Of a DNA stretch of 38,309 nt, positions 1-7,333 are shown one piece after another; positions within the stretch are counted from its first letter, which is position 1; each line of letters opens with the position of its first letter. The stretch comes from Candidatus Gastranaerophilales bacterium. Lineage in GTDB: Bacteria > Cyanobacteriota > Vampirovibrionia > Gastranaerophilales > Gastranaerophilaceae. The notes beneath the pieces were generated by a model, which worked only from the letters and a program-made list of their open reading frames with translations, made no database searches and was not told the origin of the DNA. The position numbers and the translations under genes were made by a program. The stretch covers positions 1-38,309 of the forward strand of contig UNSJ01000018.1 of assembly GCA_900548405.1 (NCBI GenBank), in the 5' to 3' direction.

Positions 1-149
1 TCATTATAAACTTTATGCAGCTGTGTAACATAAGACTGTCTTTGGTAATTCTGCATCAAAGACGGAACTGTCATTGCAGATACAACACCGATAATACCTA
101 AAGTTACTAAAACCTCTGCAAGAGTAAAAGCATATTTTCTGTTTTTCAT
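1..149 (-). CDS. type IV pilin-like protein (prepilin), 3' end beyond window
   Basis: The visible 49 residues begin MKNRKYAFTLAEVLVTLG and continue as a hydrophobic helix, then SAMTVPSLMQNYQRQSY. This is the class III signal and N-terminal helix of type IV pilins and pseudopilins, which prepilin peptidase cleaves just before the Phe. The residue before the cut is Ala, not the usual Gly. Glu5 of the mature protein is present. The start is supported by GGAG about 5 bases upstream and by a good promoter at 186-213. The part after the helix is nearly the same as in the gene at 13756-14531, so the two are close paralogues. The reading frame is also open upstream of this ATG, through the promoter, back to the C10 tract at 250-259. 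The carboxy-terminal domain lies outside the window. Confidence 0.88.
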   Translation of the reverse strand, partial: MKNRKYAFTLAEVLVTLGIIGVVSAMTVPSLMQNYQRQSYVTQLHKVYN

Positions 150-185
150 ACAATCTCCATTATATTTATGATGCATCATATCACT

Positions 186-213
186 ATTATAACAGATTTT
201 GCACTTTTTACAA
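186..213 (-). promoter_or_regulatory. sigma70-type promoter of the edge prepilin
   Basis: On the minus strand there is a -35 TTGTAA (213-208), a 16-base spacer and a perfect -10 TATAAT (191-186). The expected transcription start is near 179, about 30 bases before the ATG at 149. This supports expression of the edge prepilin independently of the upstream C10 reading frame. Confidence 0.7.
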
Positions 214-238
214 CCCTCTAAAAACGCTTGAATGGAGC

Positions 239-280
239 TTAAAAATCTGCCCCCCCCCCGACATAACTTAATCTTTTCAT
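239..280 (-). CDS. 13-codon reading frame with G10 tract (prepilin leader remnant or phase-variable start)
   Basis: ATG at 280-278 follows AAAGGAG at good spacing. It reads MKRLSYVGGGADF and stops at 241-239. The G10 run (C10 at 250-259 on the plus strand) lies inside it. With one more G the frame would not stop: it continues open through 241-150 and enters the edge prepilin in its own frame at the ATG 149. The start region resembles that of the prepilin at 13756-14531 (MKKLS versus MKRLS, with the same untranslated context), as if the middle of that leader had been deleted. It may be a remnant or an alternative, switchable start. Confidence 0.4.
   Translation of the reverse strand: MKRLSYVGGGADF
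250..259. repeat. C10 homopolymer tract, copy A
   Basis: Ten consecutive C on the plus strand, inside the short minus-strand frame at 239-280. The bases after it (minus strand CA, two or three variable bases, then TTTAAGCTCC) match those beside the tract at 14435-14444. It is one of three C10 tracts in the window, all at the 5' ends of prepilin genes. Confidence 0.9.
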
Positions 281-307
281 AATTCTCCTTTCAATAATTT
301 TAAGCAA

Positions 308-355
308 TTATGCATACCCTAATGTTTCGGGTCCGGCGGCTACGCTGGTTTTCAT
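308..355 (-). CDS. 15-residue reading frame upstream of the C10 frame
   Basis: ATG at 355-353 follows GAAAGGAAGC and encodes MKTSVAAGPETLGYA before TAA at 310-308. The peptide loosely recalls the leader of the prepilin at 13756-14531, which has GETL and, further on, SGYA. Its DNA contains the same CGGCTACGCT core found at 14446-14459, 14819-14840 and 14885-14906. It may be a decayed prepilin 5' end or a leader peptide. No function can be assigned. Confidence 0.25.
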   Translation of the reverse strand: MKTSVAAGPETLGYA

Positions 356-412
356 AAACTGCTTCCTTTCGTTATTAACATTATAACAATTTTTTGAAAG
401 GTTTTCAAGACG

Positions 413-441
413 GCAAAAGAAAAACCGGCTTTAACCGGTTT
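413..441 (-). terminator. Rho-independent terminator of the 473-1144 prepilin
   Basis: AAACCGG and CCGGTTT (422-428 and 435-441) form a 7-bp stem with a 6-base loop. On the minus strand a T-rich run follows (complement of 413-421). It lies about 30 bases after the stop of the gene at 473-1144. Confidence 0.75.
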
Positions 442-472
442 CTTTATGAAAGATGAAAGGAGCTGAAATCTA

Positions 473-1144
473 TTAATAATATGTAATTTTCCAGCCGTCA
501 TTGATTACTCGTGCCGTACAAGTTAATCCTGAAGCTGCTTTATTACAGTTATAGCTGTTATCAAATCCGCTTGGAACAACATCTTTGCCGTTTAACACAA
601 ATGCAAAAGTATCGCGACCCAATTGATTTGGCAATCCATTGCCGTTTACGTCAACAATAAATACAACCGAATCCTTTTCAACATTTACACCGAATTCAGA
701 ACGGACAATATCTTTTGGATAAACATTAATTAATACATTCATTCCGTCAACAAGTGTAAACATATACTGGTACATCTGTGCTCTTTTTAAGTATACCTTA
801 CCACTGAGGAATTTAGTCGGATACTGCCAGCATCCGTTTTGGTTAGAACATTCTCTTACAACTTTAAAGTAAGGTTTGTAATATGAAAAAGCCAGAGCCG
901 ATGAATCCTGAGAATATTCGTCTAATCCCCAGAAATTTGGTGATGACCTGTCTAAAATTACAAACATCGTTACTTGACTTAAAGCAGTATAGATTTTTTT
1001 TAATGCAGAAACATTTTTTGTATCGCCAATTTTTGCTGCTAAGCCGAATACTGTTAAAGAAGCAATAACGCCAATGATTGCCAGAGTGAATAATGCTTCT
1101 GACATCGTTAAACCTGAATGCTTTTTAAATTTTATACAACTCAT
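473..1144 (-). CDS. type IV pilin-like / pseudopilin protein
   Basis: 223 residues. The amino end has a short basic leader ending KKHSG, then LTMSEALFTLAIIGVIASLT: a Gly-1 cut site, Glu5 and a hydrophobic helix as in prepilins. The globular part is Cys-containing (CSNQNGC, YNCNKAASGLTC). It ends with a VDVNGNGLPNQLGRDTF motif that also occurs, in variant form, in the three other complete prepilins here. GGAGG lies about 12 bases before the ATG, a little far. Such proteins are cut by PilD-type peptidase and built into pili or type II-like pseudopili on the envelope. This gene has no C-tract and its own terminator, so it is probably expressed constantly. It is more diverged than the other prepilins (TMSEALF instead of TLAEVLI). 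Confidence 0.85.
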   Translation of the reverse strand: MSCIKFKKHSGLTMSEALFTLAIIGVIASLTVFGLAAKIGDTKNVSALKKIYTALSQVTMFVILDRSSPNFWGLDEYSQDSSALAFSYYKPYFKVVRECSNQNGCWQYPTKFLSGKVYLKRAQMYQYMFTLVDGMNVLINVYPKDIVRSEFGVNVEKDSVVFIVDVNGNGLPNQLGRDTFAFVLNGKDVVPSGFDNSYNCNKAASGLTCTARVINDGWKITYY

Positions 1145-1314
1145 AAGACCAGCTGCCTCCTATCGTTATGGATAAAAGACTTCTCCATTTAACAATACAT
1201 ATATTAGATATATACCCAATATAACACATTTCTTAACATTTATATAAAGAAAAATTAAAAAATGATAACTATTATAACTTATTTCACTTGATTTGGCAAT
1301 ACTTGATGGACTTT

Positions 1315-1339
1315 TTGTTAATTTTATTATAAATTACAA
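1315..1339. promoter_or_regulatory. bioF promoter overlapped by an inverted repeat
   Basis: A -35-like TTGATG at 1303-1308 and -10 TATTAT at 1325-1330 (16-base spacer) put the transcription start only a few bases before the bioF ATG at 1342. An imperfect inverted repeat, TTGTTAAT (1315-1322) and AATTACAA (1332-1339), brackets the -10 element, a good place for a repressor. Spacing between TTGT and ACAA is 17 bases, shorter than in typical BirA operators, so the regulator is not identified. Confidence 0.4.
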
Positions 1340-1341
1340 CT

Positions 1342-2466
1342 ATGCTTGAAGATTATAATGAAATTTTAGAAGATTTAAAAAAACATTCACATTTTAGAAA
1401 TATCAAAAACTTTGAAAATAAAGACGAAAAATATATTTATTTTAACGGTAAAAAATTAATTAACTTATCATCAAATAACTATCTAGGGTTGGCTGATAAT
1501 AAAAGAATTACAGAAGCTTTTTTTAATTCAGGAGGGGATAAATATTCGTTCGGAAGTGCATCTGCCAGGCTTTTAACCGGAACTTTACCGGTTTATAAAG
1601 AGCTTGAAAAACTTATCAGCAGACTTTTTAAAACAGATAAAACACTTTTGTTCAACAGCGGATATCACGCAAATGTGGGAATCAACAGCTCGCTTGCCTC
1701 AGGAGGCGACGTAATCTTTTCGGATAAACTAAACCATGCCAGTATTATTGACGGAATGCAGCTTTCTAAAGCTAAATTTTTCAGATACAGACATAATGAT
1801 ATGGAGAATTTAGAAAATTTTTTGATAAAAGAAAGAAAGAATTTTAAAAATGCAATAATTGTTTCTGAAAGCGTATTCAGCATGGACGGCGACATTGCCG
1901 ATTTGAGAAAACTTGTAGAATTAAAACAAAAATATAACTGTATTCTTGTGCTTGATGAAGCTCACGCATTCGGAGTGTTCGGCAAAACAGGACTTGGAGT
2001 ATGCGAAAATCTGGAAATAACAGATAAGGTTGATTTGATTGTAGGAACTTTCGGAAAAGCAATCGGCTCTATGGGAGCATTTGCAACAGGTAAAAAAGAG
2101 CTTATTGAATATCTCATAAACAAAGCTCGTTCATTTATTTTTTCAACTGCCCTCCCGCCTGTAAATATTGCATTTTCCAAGTTTATTATCGAAAACGAAC
2201 TTCCAAAAACGTATGACAAACGTATGCGTATGCTTGAACTAGGCAGAAAAGCAGGAAGCGAAAGCCATATTATTCCGGTTGTAATAGGAGGAAACAAAGA
2301 AACTGTCGATACCTGCGAGGTCTTGTTTCACAACGGTTATTTCACACTTCCGATAAGACCGCCAACCGTTCCTGAAAGAACATCAAGACTAAGAATATCG
2401 CTTACCACAGAAATTAATGAAAAGGAATTATTTGATGCAATTTCATTGGCTAAACAAACAAAATAA
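1342..2466 (+). CDS. bioF: 8-amino-7-oxononanoate synthase (KAPA synthase)
   Basis: 374 residues, close to the usual 380-390. It is a PLP enzyme of the alpha-oxoamine synthase family, joining pimeloyl-thioester and alanine to make KAPA, the first ring-building step of biotin synthesis. Visible features are SSNNYLGLA near the start, SASARLLTG, the substrate and PLP pocket DKLNHASIIDG, the aspartate in VLDEAHAFG, and the PLP lysine in GTFGKAIGSMG. No ribosome site precedes the ATG. The promoter-to-ATG distance suggests a leaderless message. bioG starts inside its last codons and bioC follows, so the three form one operon for the pimeloyl and KAPA steps. bioA, bioD and bioB are not in the window. 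The close family members Kbl and HemA are less likely given the bioG-bioC context. Confidence 0.93.
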   Translation: MLEDYNEILEDLKKHSHFRNIKNFENKDEKYIYFNGKKLINLSSNNYLGLADNKRITEAFFNSGGDKYSFGSASARLLTGTLPVYKELEKLISRLFKTDKTLLFNSGYHANVGINSSLASGGDVIFSDKLNHASIIDGMQLSKAKFFRYRHNDMENLENFLIKERKNFKNAIIVSESVFSMDGDIADLRKLVELKQKYNCILVLDEAHAFGVFGKTGLGVCENLEITDKVDLIVGTFGKAIGSMGAFATGKKELIEYLINKARSFIFSTALPPVNIAFSKFIIENELPKTYDKRMRMLELGRKAGSESHIIPVVIGGNKETVDTCEVLFHNGYFTLPIRPPTVPERTSRLRISLTTEINEKELFDAISLAKQTK

Positions 2467-3088
2467 CCAAAAACTTATAATATTTTTTGCAGGGTGGAGC
2501 TTTGATTATAAACCTTTCGAATTTCTTCACTGCGAAGATTTTGATGTTTTAATGCTCTATGATTATAACAATCTTGAGCTGCCTGAAATTCCCGTATACG
2601 ATGAATATTTTCTTATAAGCTGGTCAATGGGAGTGTTTACAGCTTATTTATTAAAAGATAAGCTTCCTGAATTCAAGCAGAAAATTGCTGTTAACGGAAC
2701 ACCGTATCCTGTTCATAACGAATGGGGAATTCCCGAAAAAACTTTCCTTTTAACTTTAAGACACGCAAAAACAGGGCTTGAAGGAAAATTTTACCAGAAC
2801 ATATTTTTATCTGAGAATGAGTATCAAAAATATATTAACTCTCAGGTTGAACGCCGTATAGATAATCGAGCACAAGAATTGAAAAGTCTTTACGAATTAA
2901 TTAAAAATACAGATATTGATTACATAACATATTATGATAAAGCAATAATAAGCGATAACGATAAAATAATACCGACAAAAAATCAGCAGAATTTTTGGAA
3001 TGAAAAAGTTGAAATCAAAAATCTTGCAAGCGGACATTTTCCATTCTATAATTTTAACAATTGGAACGAAATACTATTATGCAAATAA
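2435..3088 (+). CDS. bioG: pimeloyl-ACP methyl ester esterase, BioG family
   Basis: About 217 residues. It has the BioG (DUF452) pattern: FFAGWSFDYKPFEFL near the start, LMLYDYNN, and a serine nucleophile elbow ISWSMGVFTAYLL, with a late GHFPFYN holding the likely catalytic His. BioG removes the methyl ester from pimeloyl-ACP, the last step of the BioC-BioH type pathway. An upstream in-frame ATG exists at 2417, but AAAGGAA lies 7 bases before the ATG at 2435, so 2435 is preferred. The gene overlaps the end of bioF by 32 bases and the start of bioC by 10, a sign of translational coupling. Confidence 0.9.
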   Translation: MQFHWLNKQNNQKLIIFFAGWSFDYKPFEFLHCEDFDVLMLYDYNNLELPEIPVYDEYFLISWSMGVFTAYLLKDKLPEFKQKIAVNGTPYPVHNEWGIPEKTFLLTLRHAKTGLEGKFYQNIFLSENEYQKYINSQVERRIDNRAQELKSLYELIKNTDIDYITYYDKAIISDNDKIIPTKNQQNFWNEKVEIKNLASGHFPFYNFNNWNEILLCK

Positions 3089-3816
3089 ACCCTAAGCTTA
3101 TTAAAAACCAATTTGAAAAAAGTATGGACAAGTACAACCAAAATGCTGTTGTGCAGCAGATTACAGCAGAAAAACTTGTAGCCGAACTTATAAAAATCAA
3201 AAAAGAATTTTCTAACATTCTTGAACTCGGCTCAGGAACAGGGCTTTTAACAAAAGAGGTTGTAAAAAAAATATCTTTTAAATCGTATTGTGCAAATGAC
3301 TTAATAGACAAATCCCAAAAGTATTTGAAAAATATTTTACCTGAATTTACTTTTTTATGCGGAAATGCACAAAGGATTAAGCCTTCAAAAAAAATGGATT
3401 TAATTATTTCCAATGCAATGTTTCAATGGTTTAAAGACCTTGAAAAAGTGAGCATTTCTTATAAAAACATTTTGAATAAAGACGGAATTCTTGCGTTTTC
3501 AACTTTTTCACCTGAAAATTTCCATGAAATAAAAGAACTTACAGGTCTGTCTTTAGAGTATAAGCCGATTGATGAAATAATAAATATTTTTGCTAAAAAT
3601 TATGAAATTTTACACACGGAAGAATTTAAACATACATTAACTTTTTCAAATCCGCTTGAACTTCTGGCACATATGAAAAGTACAGGTGTTAATTCTTTAA
3701 CATCACAACACTGGACATTCAAAGAGGTTAAAGAATTTTGCGATAACTATAAAGCCAAATATCCTGAAATTACTCTTACTTATTCTCCTATAATTATTAT
3801 CTGCAGAAAAATTTGA
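3079..3816 (+). CDS. bioC: malonyl-ACP O-methyltransferase
   Basis: About 245 residues, class I SAM-dependent methyltransferase. Motif I is ILELGSGTGLLTKE and the post-motif DLIISNAMFQWFKDL is typical of BioC. BioC methylates malonyl-ACP so that the fatty acid machinery can lengthen it to pimeloyl-ACP methyl ester, which BioG then opens. The TTG at 3061 is in frame, but the ATG at 3079, overlapping the bioG stop, fits the homologous N-terminus (NPKLIKNQFEKSMDKYNQNA). The ribosome site is weak, consistent with coupling to bioG. Confidence 0.92.
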   Translation: MQINPKLIKNQFEKSMDKYNQNAVVQQITAEKLVAELIKIKKEFSNILELGSGTGLLTKEVVKKISFKSYCANDLIDKSQKYLKNILPEFTFLCGNAQRIKPSKKMDLIISNAMFQWFKDLEKVSISYKNILNKDGILAFSTFSPENFHEIKELTGLSLEYKPIDEIINIFAKNYEILHTEEFKHTLTFSNPLELLAHMKSTGVNSLTSQHWTFKEVKEFCDNYKAKYPEITLTYSPIIIICRKI

Positions 3817-3924
3817 AGCAAAATAAATACATCCATTTTTGTATTCAATTTTGTAAAGAAAAAACATATAATATTTACATAAAAACATGTTTATTATTTC
3901 ATGACGGTATAAGGAACGGTAAAA

Positions 3925-4569
3925 TTGTTAAACAATTATGAAAGCTTTGATAATTCTGAAACATCAGCAAGAAAATCTTCCCTGATACAGGAAAGAGTGG
4001 GACTTGTATCAACTCACATGTACAAGCAGTTTCTTGATTATCAACACGCAAATGTAAACACTAACGAAATATTTGTGAGAATGATTGACAACCTTCAGGC
4101 AGTTGCTGAAACTCTTAAGGAAGGTTTTTCTTCACGCGGAGTAACTACCCAAAACATTTATGTGGATACAGATCCTCAAAAATCCGTTGTTATCGTTAAT
4201 ATTTTATGGCATAAAATGAGCTTTACAACAAGATGTAACTATCAGCCTCAGGCTCTTTACAGAGAAGACGGACAGCATCTTTTCTCAAGCCGCATTATGG
4301 CTATCAGAGGCAACTATTACGAGCTTATGAAAGGTGTAACCGATCATGATGAAGAAATGGTAAAACTTCTTGACAATGAAGTTGCTTCATTGTTTATACC
4401 GCCTGAAACCAATCAAAATTCAATAATGAAAATTCGTCATTTACCTAACAGAGAATTTTATTTGAACCAGGTTGATGCACCGAGAGAATTCGTATTAAAA
4501 GTAATTGAAACTCTGTGCGGCGGCGGTTTTTATCATGAAGAAGGTTCAAGAAAGAGCTTTAATATCTAA
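3925..4569 (+). CDS. conserved-looking protein of unknown function
   Basis: 214 residues, soluble, with no signal peptide or membrane segment. It begins at a TTG preceded by AAGGAA at 8 bases, with no ATG until residue 32. The sequence is mixed alpha/beta in look: a helical first third (RVGLVSTHMYKQFLDYQHANVNTNEIFVRMIDNL), a strand-rich centre (NIYVDTDPQKSVVIVNILWHK), and a carboxy end with CGGGFYHEE. No family was recognised. It follows bioC by about 108 bases in the same direction, but nothing ties it to biotin. Confidence 0.7.
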   Translation: MLNNYESFDNSETSARKSSLIQERVGLVSTHMYKQFLDYQHANVNTNEIFVRMIDNLQAVAETLKEGFSSRGVTTQNIYVDTDPQKSVVIVNILWHKMSFTTRCNYQPQALYREDGQHLFSSRIMAIRGNYYELMKGVTDHDEEMVKLLDNEVASLFIPPETNQNSIMKIRHLPNREFYLNQVDAPREFVLKVIETLCGGGFYHEEGSRKSFNI

Positions 4570-4578
4570 TAAAAAAAA

Positions 4579-4836
4579 TTATCTTTCATCAAGAGTAATT
4601 TTTGAAGAAACTTCTGCTACAATACGCTGAACATCTGCTCCGCCTATTGCGACTTCCAAAATCAACGGCGAATGAATTAAAACAGTTTCGCTGTATTCCA
4701 TACTGTCAACGTCTATAATATTAAATTCTATAAAATCATCACCTGCATAAATAAGCTTTCCATATTCACCGCCGGTAGCCCATTTAATAAACATGTACTG
4801 GTTTTCATACTCTTTGAGCTTCTCTACTAATCTCAT
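4579..4836 (-). CDS. small protein of unknown function, possible small beta-barrel
   Basis: 85 residues, acidic. After a short helix (MRLVEKLKEYENQYMFIKWA), the remainder looks strand-rich: GKLIYAGDDFIEFNIIDVD, then SETVLIHSPLILEVAIGG. A short helix plus about five strands with a DDFIEF turn is reminiscent of Sm- or SH3-like barrels, but this is a visual impression only. GGGGA precedes the ATG. It converges on the gene at 3925-4569 with 9 bases between. Confidence 0.65.
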   Translation of the reverse strand: MRLVEKLKEYENQYMFIKWATGGEYGKLIYAGDDFIEFNIIDVDSMEYSETVLIHSPLILEVAIGGADVQRIVAEVSSKITLDER

Positions 4837-4919
4837 CCTACATCCCCGTAAAATGTCTTACAATATCTATTTTAGTTATTTTTTCATATAAGTCAAGGTA
4901 ATTAATAATAATAAAAAAG

Positions 4920-5012
4920 AAGCTGTACGTCTGTGTACAGCTTTGAACAATAATCTTGGGAGGAGATTTGGGGATAGTTGTACATGCATGATAATTCAAG
5001 CATGCTTTTTTT
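4920..5012 (+). ncRNA. candidate small RNA or pair of hairpins upstream of aroQ
   Basis: This gene-free stretch holds a 9-bp hairpin (AAGCTGTAC with GTACAGCTT, 4920-4942), a purine-rich single strand containing GGGAGGAG, then a hairpin (GCATG 4986-4990 with CATGC 5001-5005) followed by seven T. On the plus strand this looks like a short RNA with a terminator. Read on the minus strand, the first hairpin is also followed by a T-run and could end a minus-strand transcript. No clear promoter was found for either. Confidence 0.3.
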
Positions 5013-5043
5013 GTTACACAAGTACCAGCAAAGTTAATAAAAA

Positions 5044-5072
5044 TTTACAATTCCTTGATTTTATACTATAAT
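5044..5072 (+). promoter_or_regulatory. aroQ promoter
   Basis: -35 TTTACA (5044-5049), 17-base spacer, perfect -10 TATAAT (5067-5072). The expected start near 5079 leaves a short leader that holds the GAGGTGA ribosome site before the ATG at 5091. Confidence 0.7.
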
Positions 5073-5090
5073 AATGCTTAGAGGTGATAT

Positions 5091-5531
5091 ATGAAGATAC
5101 TTATAATTAACGGCGTAAATATGAATATGCTTGGCTTGAGGGAAACCGAAAAGTACGGCACCATGACATTAAAAGATTTAGAAAAAGATTTATATGCTTT
5201 TTCTTTTGAAATCGGAATAGATATTGAAACTTTTCAAAGCAATTTTGAAGGTGAAATTGTAGAAAAAATTCACAGCGCAAAAGATAATTTTGACGGAATT
5301 GTCATAAATGCAGGTGCTTATACACATACGAGCATTGCAATAAGAGATGCAATCTCTGCTGTAAATATTCCGACAGTAGAAGTACATATGACCAACATAT
5401 ATAAAAGAGAAGAATTCAGACACCATTCATACATTGCACCTGTTTGCACAGGTCAAATATCAGGGTTCGGAATAAACAGTTATAAATTGGGGCTGAAAGC
5501 AGTTGTCGATTATTTATCAGACAACAAATAA
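5091..5531 (+). CDS. aroQ: type II 3-dehydroquinate dehydratase
   Basis: 146 residues, the normal size of the dodecameric type II enzyme. It converts 3-dehydroquinate to 3-dehydroshikimate in the shikimate pathway. Family marks in order: NGVNMNMLGLRETEKYG with the catalytic Tyr (usual form NGPNLNLLG..EP..YG, so Pro is replaced by Val), QSNFEGEIVEKIH, NAGAYTHTSIAIRDAI, and EVHMTNIYKREEFRHHS with the active-site His and Arg. It has its own promoter and terminator, so it is a single-gene unit. Confidence 0.95.
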   Translation: MKILIINGVNMNMLGLRETEKYGTMTLKDLEKDLYAFSFEIGIDIETFQSNFEGEIVEKIHSAKDNFDGIVINAGAYTHTSIAIRDAISAVNIPTVEVHMTNIYKREEFRHHSYIAPVCTGQISGFGINSYKLGLKAVVDYLSDNK

Positions 5532-5554
5532 AAAAAAGTTTATATATTTTACCT

Positions 5555-5590
5555 CGTCATTGCTTTTATGCAATGACGTCTTTTATTTTT
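5555..5590. terminator. terminator between convergent aroQ and the Gln-rich gene
   Basis: CGTCATTGC (5555-5563) pairs perfectly with GCAATGACG (5570-5578) around a 6-base loop and is followed by a T-rich run. It ends aroQ on the plus strand and lies just past the stop of the minus-strand gene at 5583. Confidence 0.85.
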
Positions 5591-5942
5591 GAAATTCTTC
5601 AACAAAAGCTTTTCCAACAGCAAGAGCTCTTAATTCAGGGTTCTCAAGACCTGCAGCTTCATATCTTTTTTCAGCAAGCTCTGCAACATCTAAAGCTTGT
5701 TTAGCAAGCTCAGGGTTAGAAGCAAAAACTTTGATATCGTTTTCTAAATTGTCAACTTTAACAGCAGAACGGTCAGCCGGGTTTTCAGGGATTTCTTTAA
5801 TCTCTTTAGTCTGCACTTCTGCAGATGCAGTCGGTTTAGCATCTTGAACAGCTTCTGTCTTTACCTGTTCAACTTTTTGTGCCTGTGCTTGGGTTTGTTG
5901 TGGAATGCTTTGACCTTGCGCGTTTTTAGGGATTTCGTTCAT
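5583..5942 (-). CDS. Gln/Ala-rich protein of unknown function
   Basis: 119 residues from the ATG at 5942, which has AGAGGA 7 bases upstream. A GTG two codons earlier is in frame but worse placed. The first half is low-complexity and probably disordered (IPQQTQAQAQKVEQVKTEAVQDAKP). The second half looks helical (NDIKVFASNPELAKQALDVAELAEKRYEAAG and a closing helix). There is no signal peptide. The disordered head with a helical tail resembles exported type III substrates or chaperone-bound proteins, but no family was recognised. Confidence 0.7.
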   Translation of the reverse strand: MNEIPKNAQGQSIPQQTQAQAQKVEQVKTEAVQDAKPTASAEVQTKEIKEIPENPADRSAVKVDNLENDIKVFASNPELAKQALDVAELAEKRYEAAGLENPELRALAVGKAFVEEFQK

Positions 5943-6137
5943 AGTCACATCCTCTTTTCTTTTTCGGGGTTACGGCAACTCACCATAACTTATACTGTAT
6001 AACTCTATATTCTCGTTTTATGCTTTAAAACATCAAATGATTTTTTTTTGCTAGTTTGTTAAAAAAAAATTACAAAAATTAATATATAATCTTACTTAAC
6101 AAACTTTTTATGCTATATTTATAGATAATAACATACT

Positions 6138-6165
6138 TTGTATAAATATATAAACATTATATAAA
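6138..6165 (+). promoter_or_regulatory. promoter of the kinase-like gene
   Basis: -35 TTGTAT (6138-6143), 16-base spacer and -10 TATAAA (6160-6165), about 30 bases before the ATG at 6196, which has AGGGAAG upstream. Confidence 0.5.
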
Positions 6166-6195
6166 GTATACAACATTAAGGGAAGTAATGCAATA

Positions 6196-7314
6196 ATGAA
6201 TTTTACTAATATTTTTAGTAACATAAATCCTAAAGAAGTTTTACAATACCTTCCTGATGCCGTTTTCGTCATTGAATCCGATGGGAAGATTGTTTGGGTA
6301 AATGATAAAGCTTCTATTATTTTTGAGGCAAAAGCTAATTTATTAAAAGGACTATATTTTGATGAAGTCGTTTCTAATGGTCTGGCTCTTGCTGAAAAAT
6401 CCTATTCAAAAAGAAATTCTGTTGTAACTGGTGCTTTTACTCCCGAAGGTAAAGAATTCTTTATTGAAATGAACGTTAAAAAATTTGTAGAACAATATTT
6501 TGTAACTATCCGTGATGTTACTGCAATGACTAACGTTCTTACTATTGCAGAAAGAACAGGACGTTTAAACAAAGAAAAAAATGTAATGTTTGTTAAACTT
6601 TCAAACGAAATTAAATCCCCAATTCAATCAATAATGGGCTTTTCACAAGCTCTTATAGACGGTTTGGGCGGTGAAATTACCGATAAGCAAAACAAATACG
6701 TTAAAATAATTAATAAAAACGCAACCGAATTGTTATATTTTATGGATAAGTTTCTTGAGTTTGCTCAGGCTGAATCGTCTTTATTTTCAACCGAAAGCCA
6801 GACTTTTGATCTTATTAATACAATTCAGCTTGTATTAAAAAATAATGAAAATATAATAAATGACAAAAATCTTACTATAAATATTGATTTTGAAAATTTA
6901 AGTAAAAAAACAATTTACAGTGATGAATCTGCTATTAAACGAATTTTGCAGAATATTCTTGAAACATCAATTAAATTAACTGATGTAGGAAGTATAACAA
7001 TTAAAGCAGATAATCCTGAGATGGAAATTGTTGAAAAATGCGGAGCTAAAATTGTTTCTCCTGCTGAAAGCCAGTCATATATCAGAATAGCGATTTCCGA
7101 TACCGGAATGGGATTGGCTGAATCTGAGCTTGAAGGAATTTTTGAGCCTTATACGCAGTTGGATAAATCCAATAAAAAAACTATTGTGCGCTCAATAACA
7201 CTTGGCATAGCATATACAATCTTAAAACGTATGGGCGGAGCGATTTGGGTTGAATCAGAAGTGATGAAAGGCTCAACTTTCTATATAATCATACCTTTAG
7301 AGAAGGAAATATAG
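6196..7314 (+). CDS. PAS-domain histidine-kinase-like protein, likely lacking the phosphoacceptor His
   Basis: 372 residues, no membrane segment. A PAS domain spans about residues 10-110 (LPDAVFVIESDGKIVWVNDKA), then a dimerisation region and an ATPase domain (about 235-370). The H-box reads LSNEIKSPIQSI at 135-146 where active kinases have S-H-E-[IL]-R-[ST]-P, so Asn137 sits in place of the His. In the N-box (RILQNILETSIKLT) the second conserved Asn is Thr256. The G1 box DTGMGL (301-306) and the F-box IFEPYTQLD are kept, but the G2 box is TLGIAY instead of GLGLA. This looks like a non-catalytic or ATP-sensing kinase relative. The ABC ATPase gene starts 20 bases downstream. No response regulator lies nearby. 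Confidence 0.85.
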   Translation: MNFTNIFSNINPKEVLQYLPDAVFVIESDGKIVWVNDKASIIFEAKANLLKGLYFDEVVSNGLALAEKSYSKRNSVVTGAFTPEGKEFFIEMNVKKFVEQYFVTIRDVTAMTNVLTIAERTGRLNKEKNVMFVKLSNEIKSPIQSIMGFSQALIDGLGGEITDKQNKYVKIINKNATELLYFMDKFLEFAQAESSLFSTESQTFDLINTIQLVLKNNENIINDKNLTINIDFENLSKKTIYSDESAIKRILQNILETSIKLTDVGSITIKADNPEMEIVEKCGAKIVSPAESQSYIRIAISDTGMGLAESELEGIFEPYTQLDKSNKKTIVRSITLGIAYTILKRMGGAIWVESEVMKGSTFYIIIPLEKEI

Positions 7315-7333
7315 CAGATACAGAGGATATAAG

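Noticed and set aside
883..1068. Plus-strand frame inside the prepilin at 473-1144, and similar antisense frames across the window
   Set aside because: These lie opposite clear genes, lack ribosome sites and show biased composition expected of shadows.
1315..1339. Classical BirA operator at bioF
   Set aside because: The half-sites resemble it but the spacing between them is about six bases too short.
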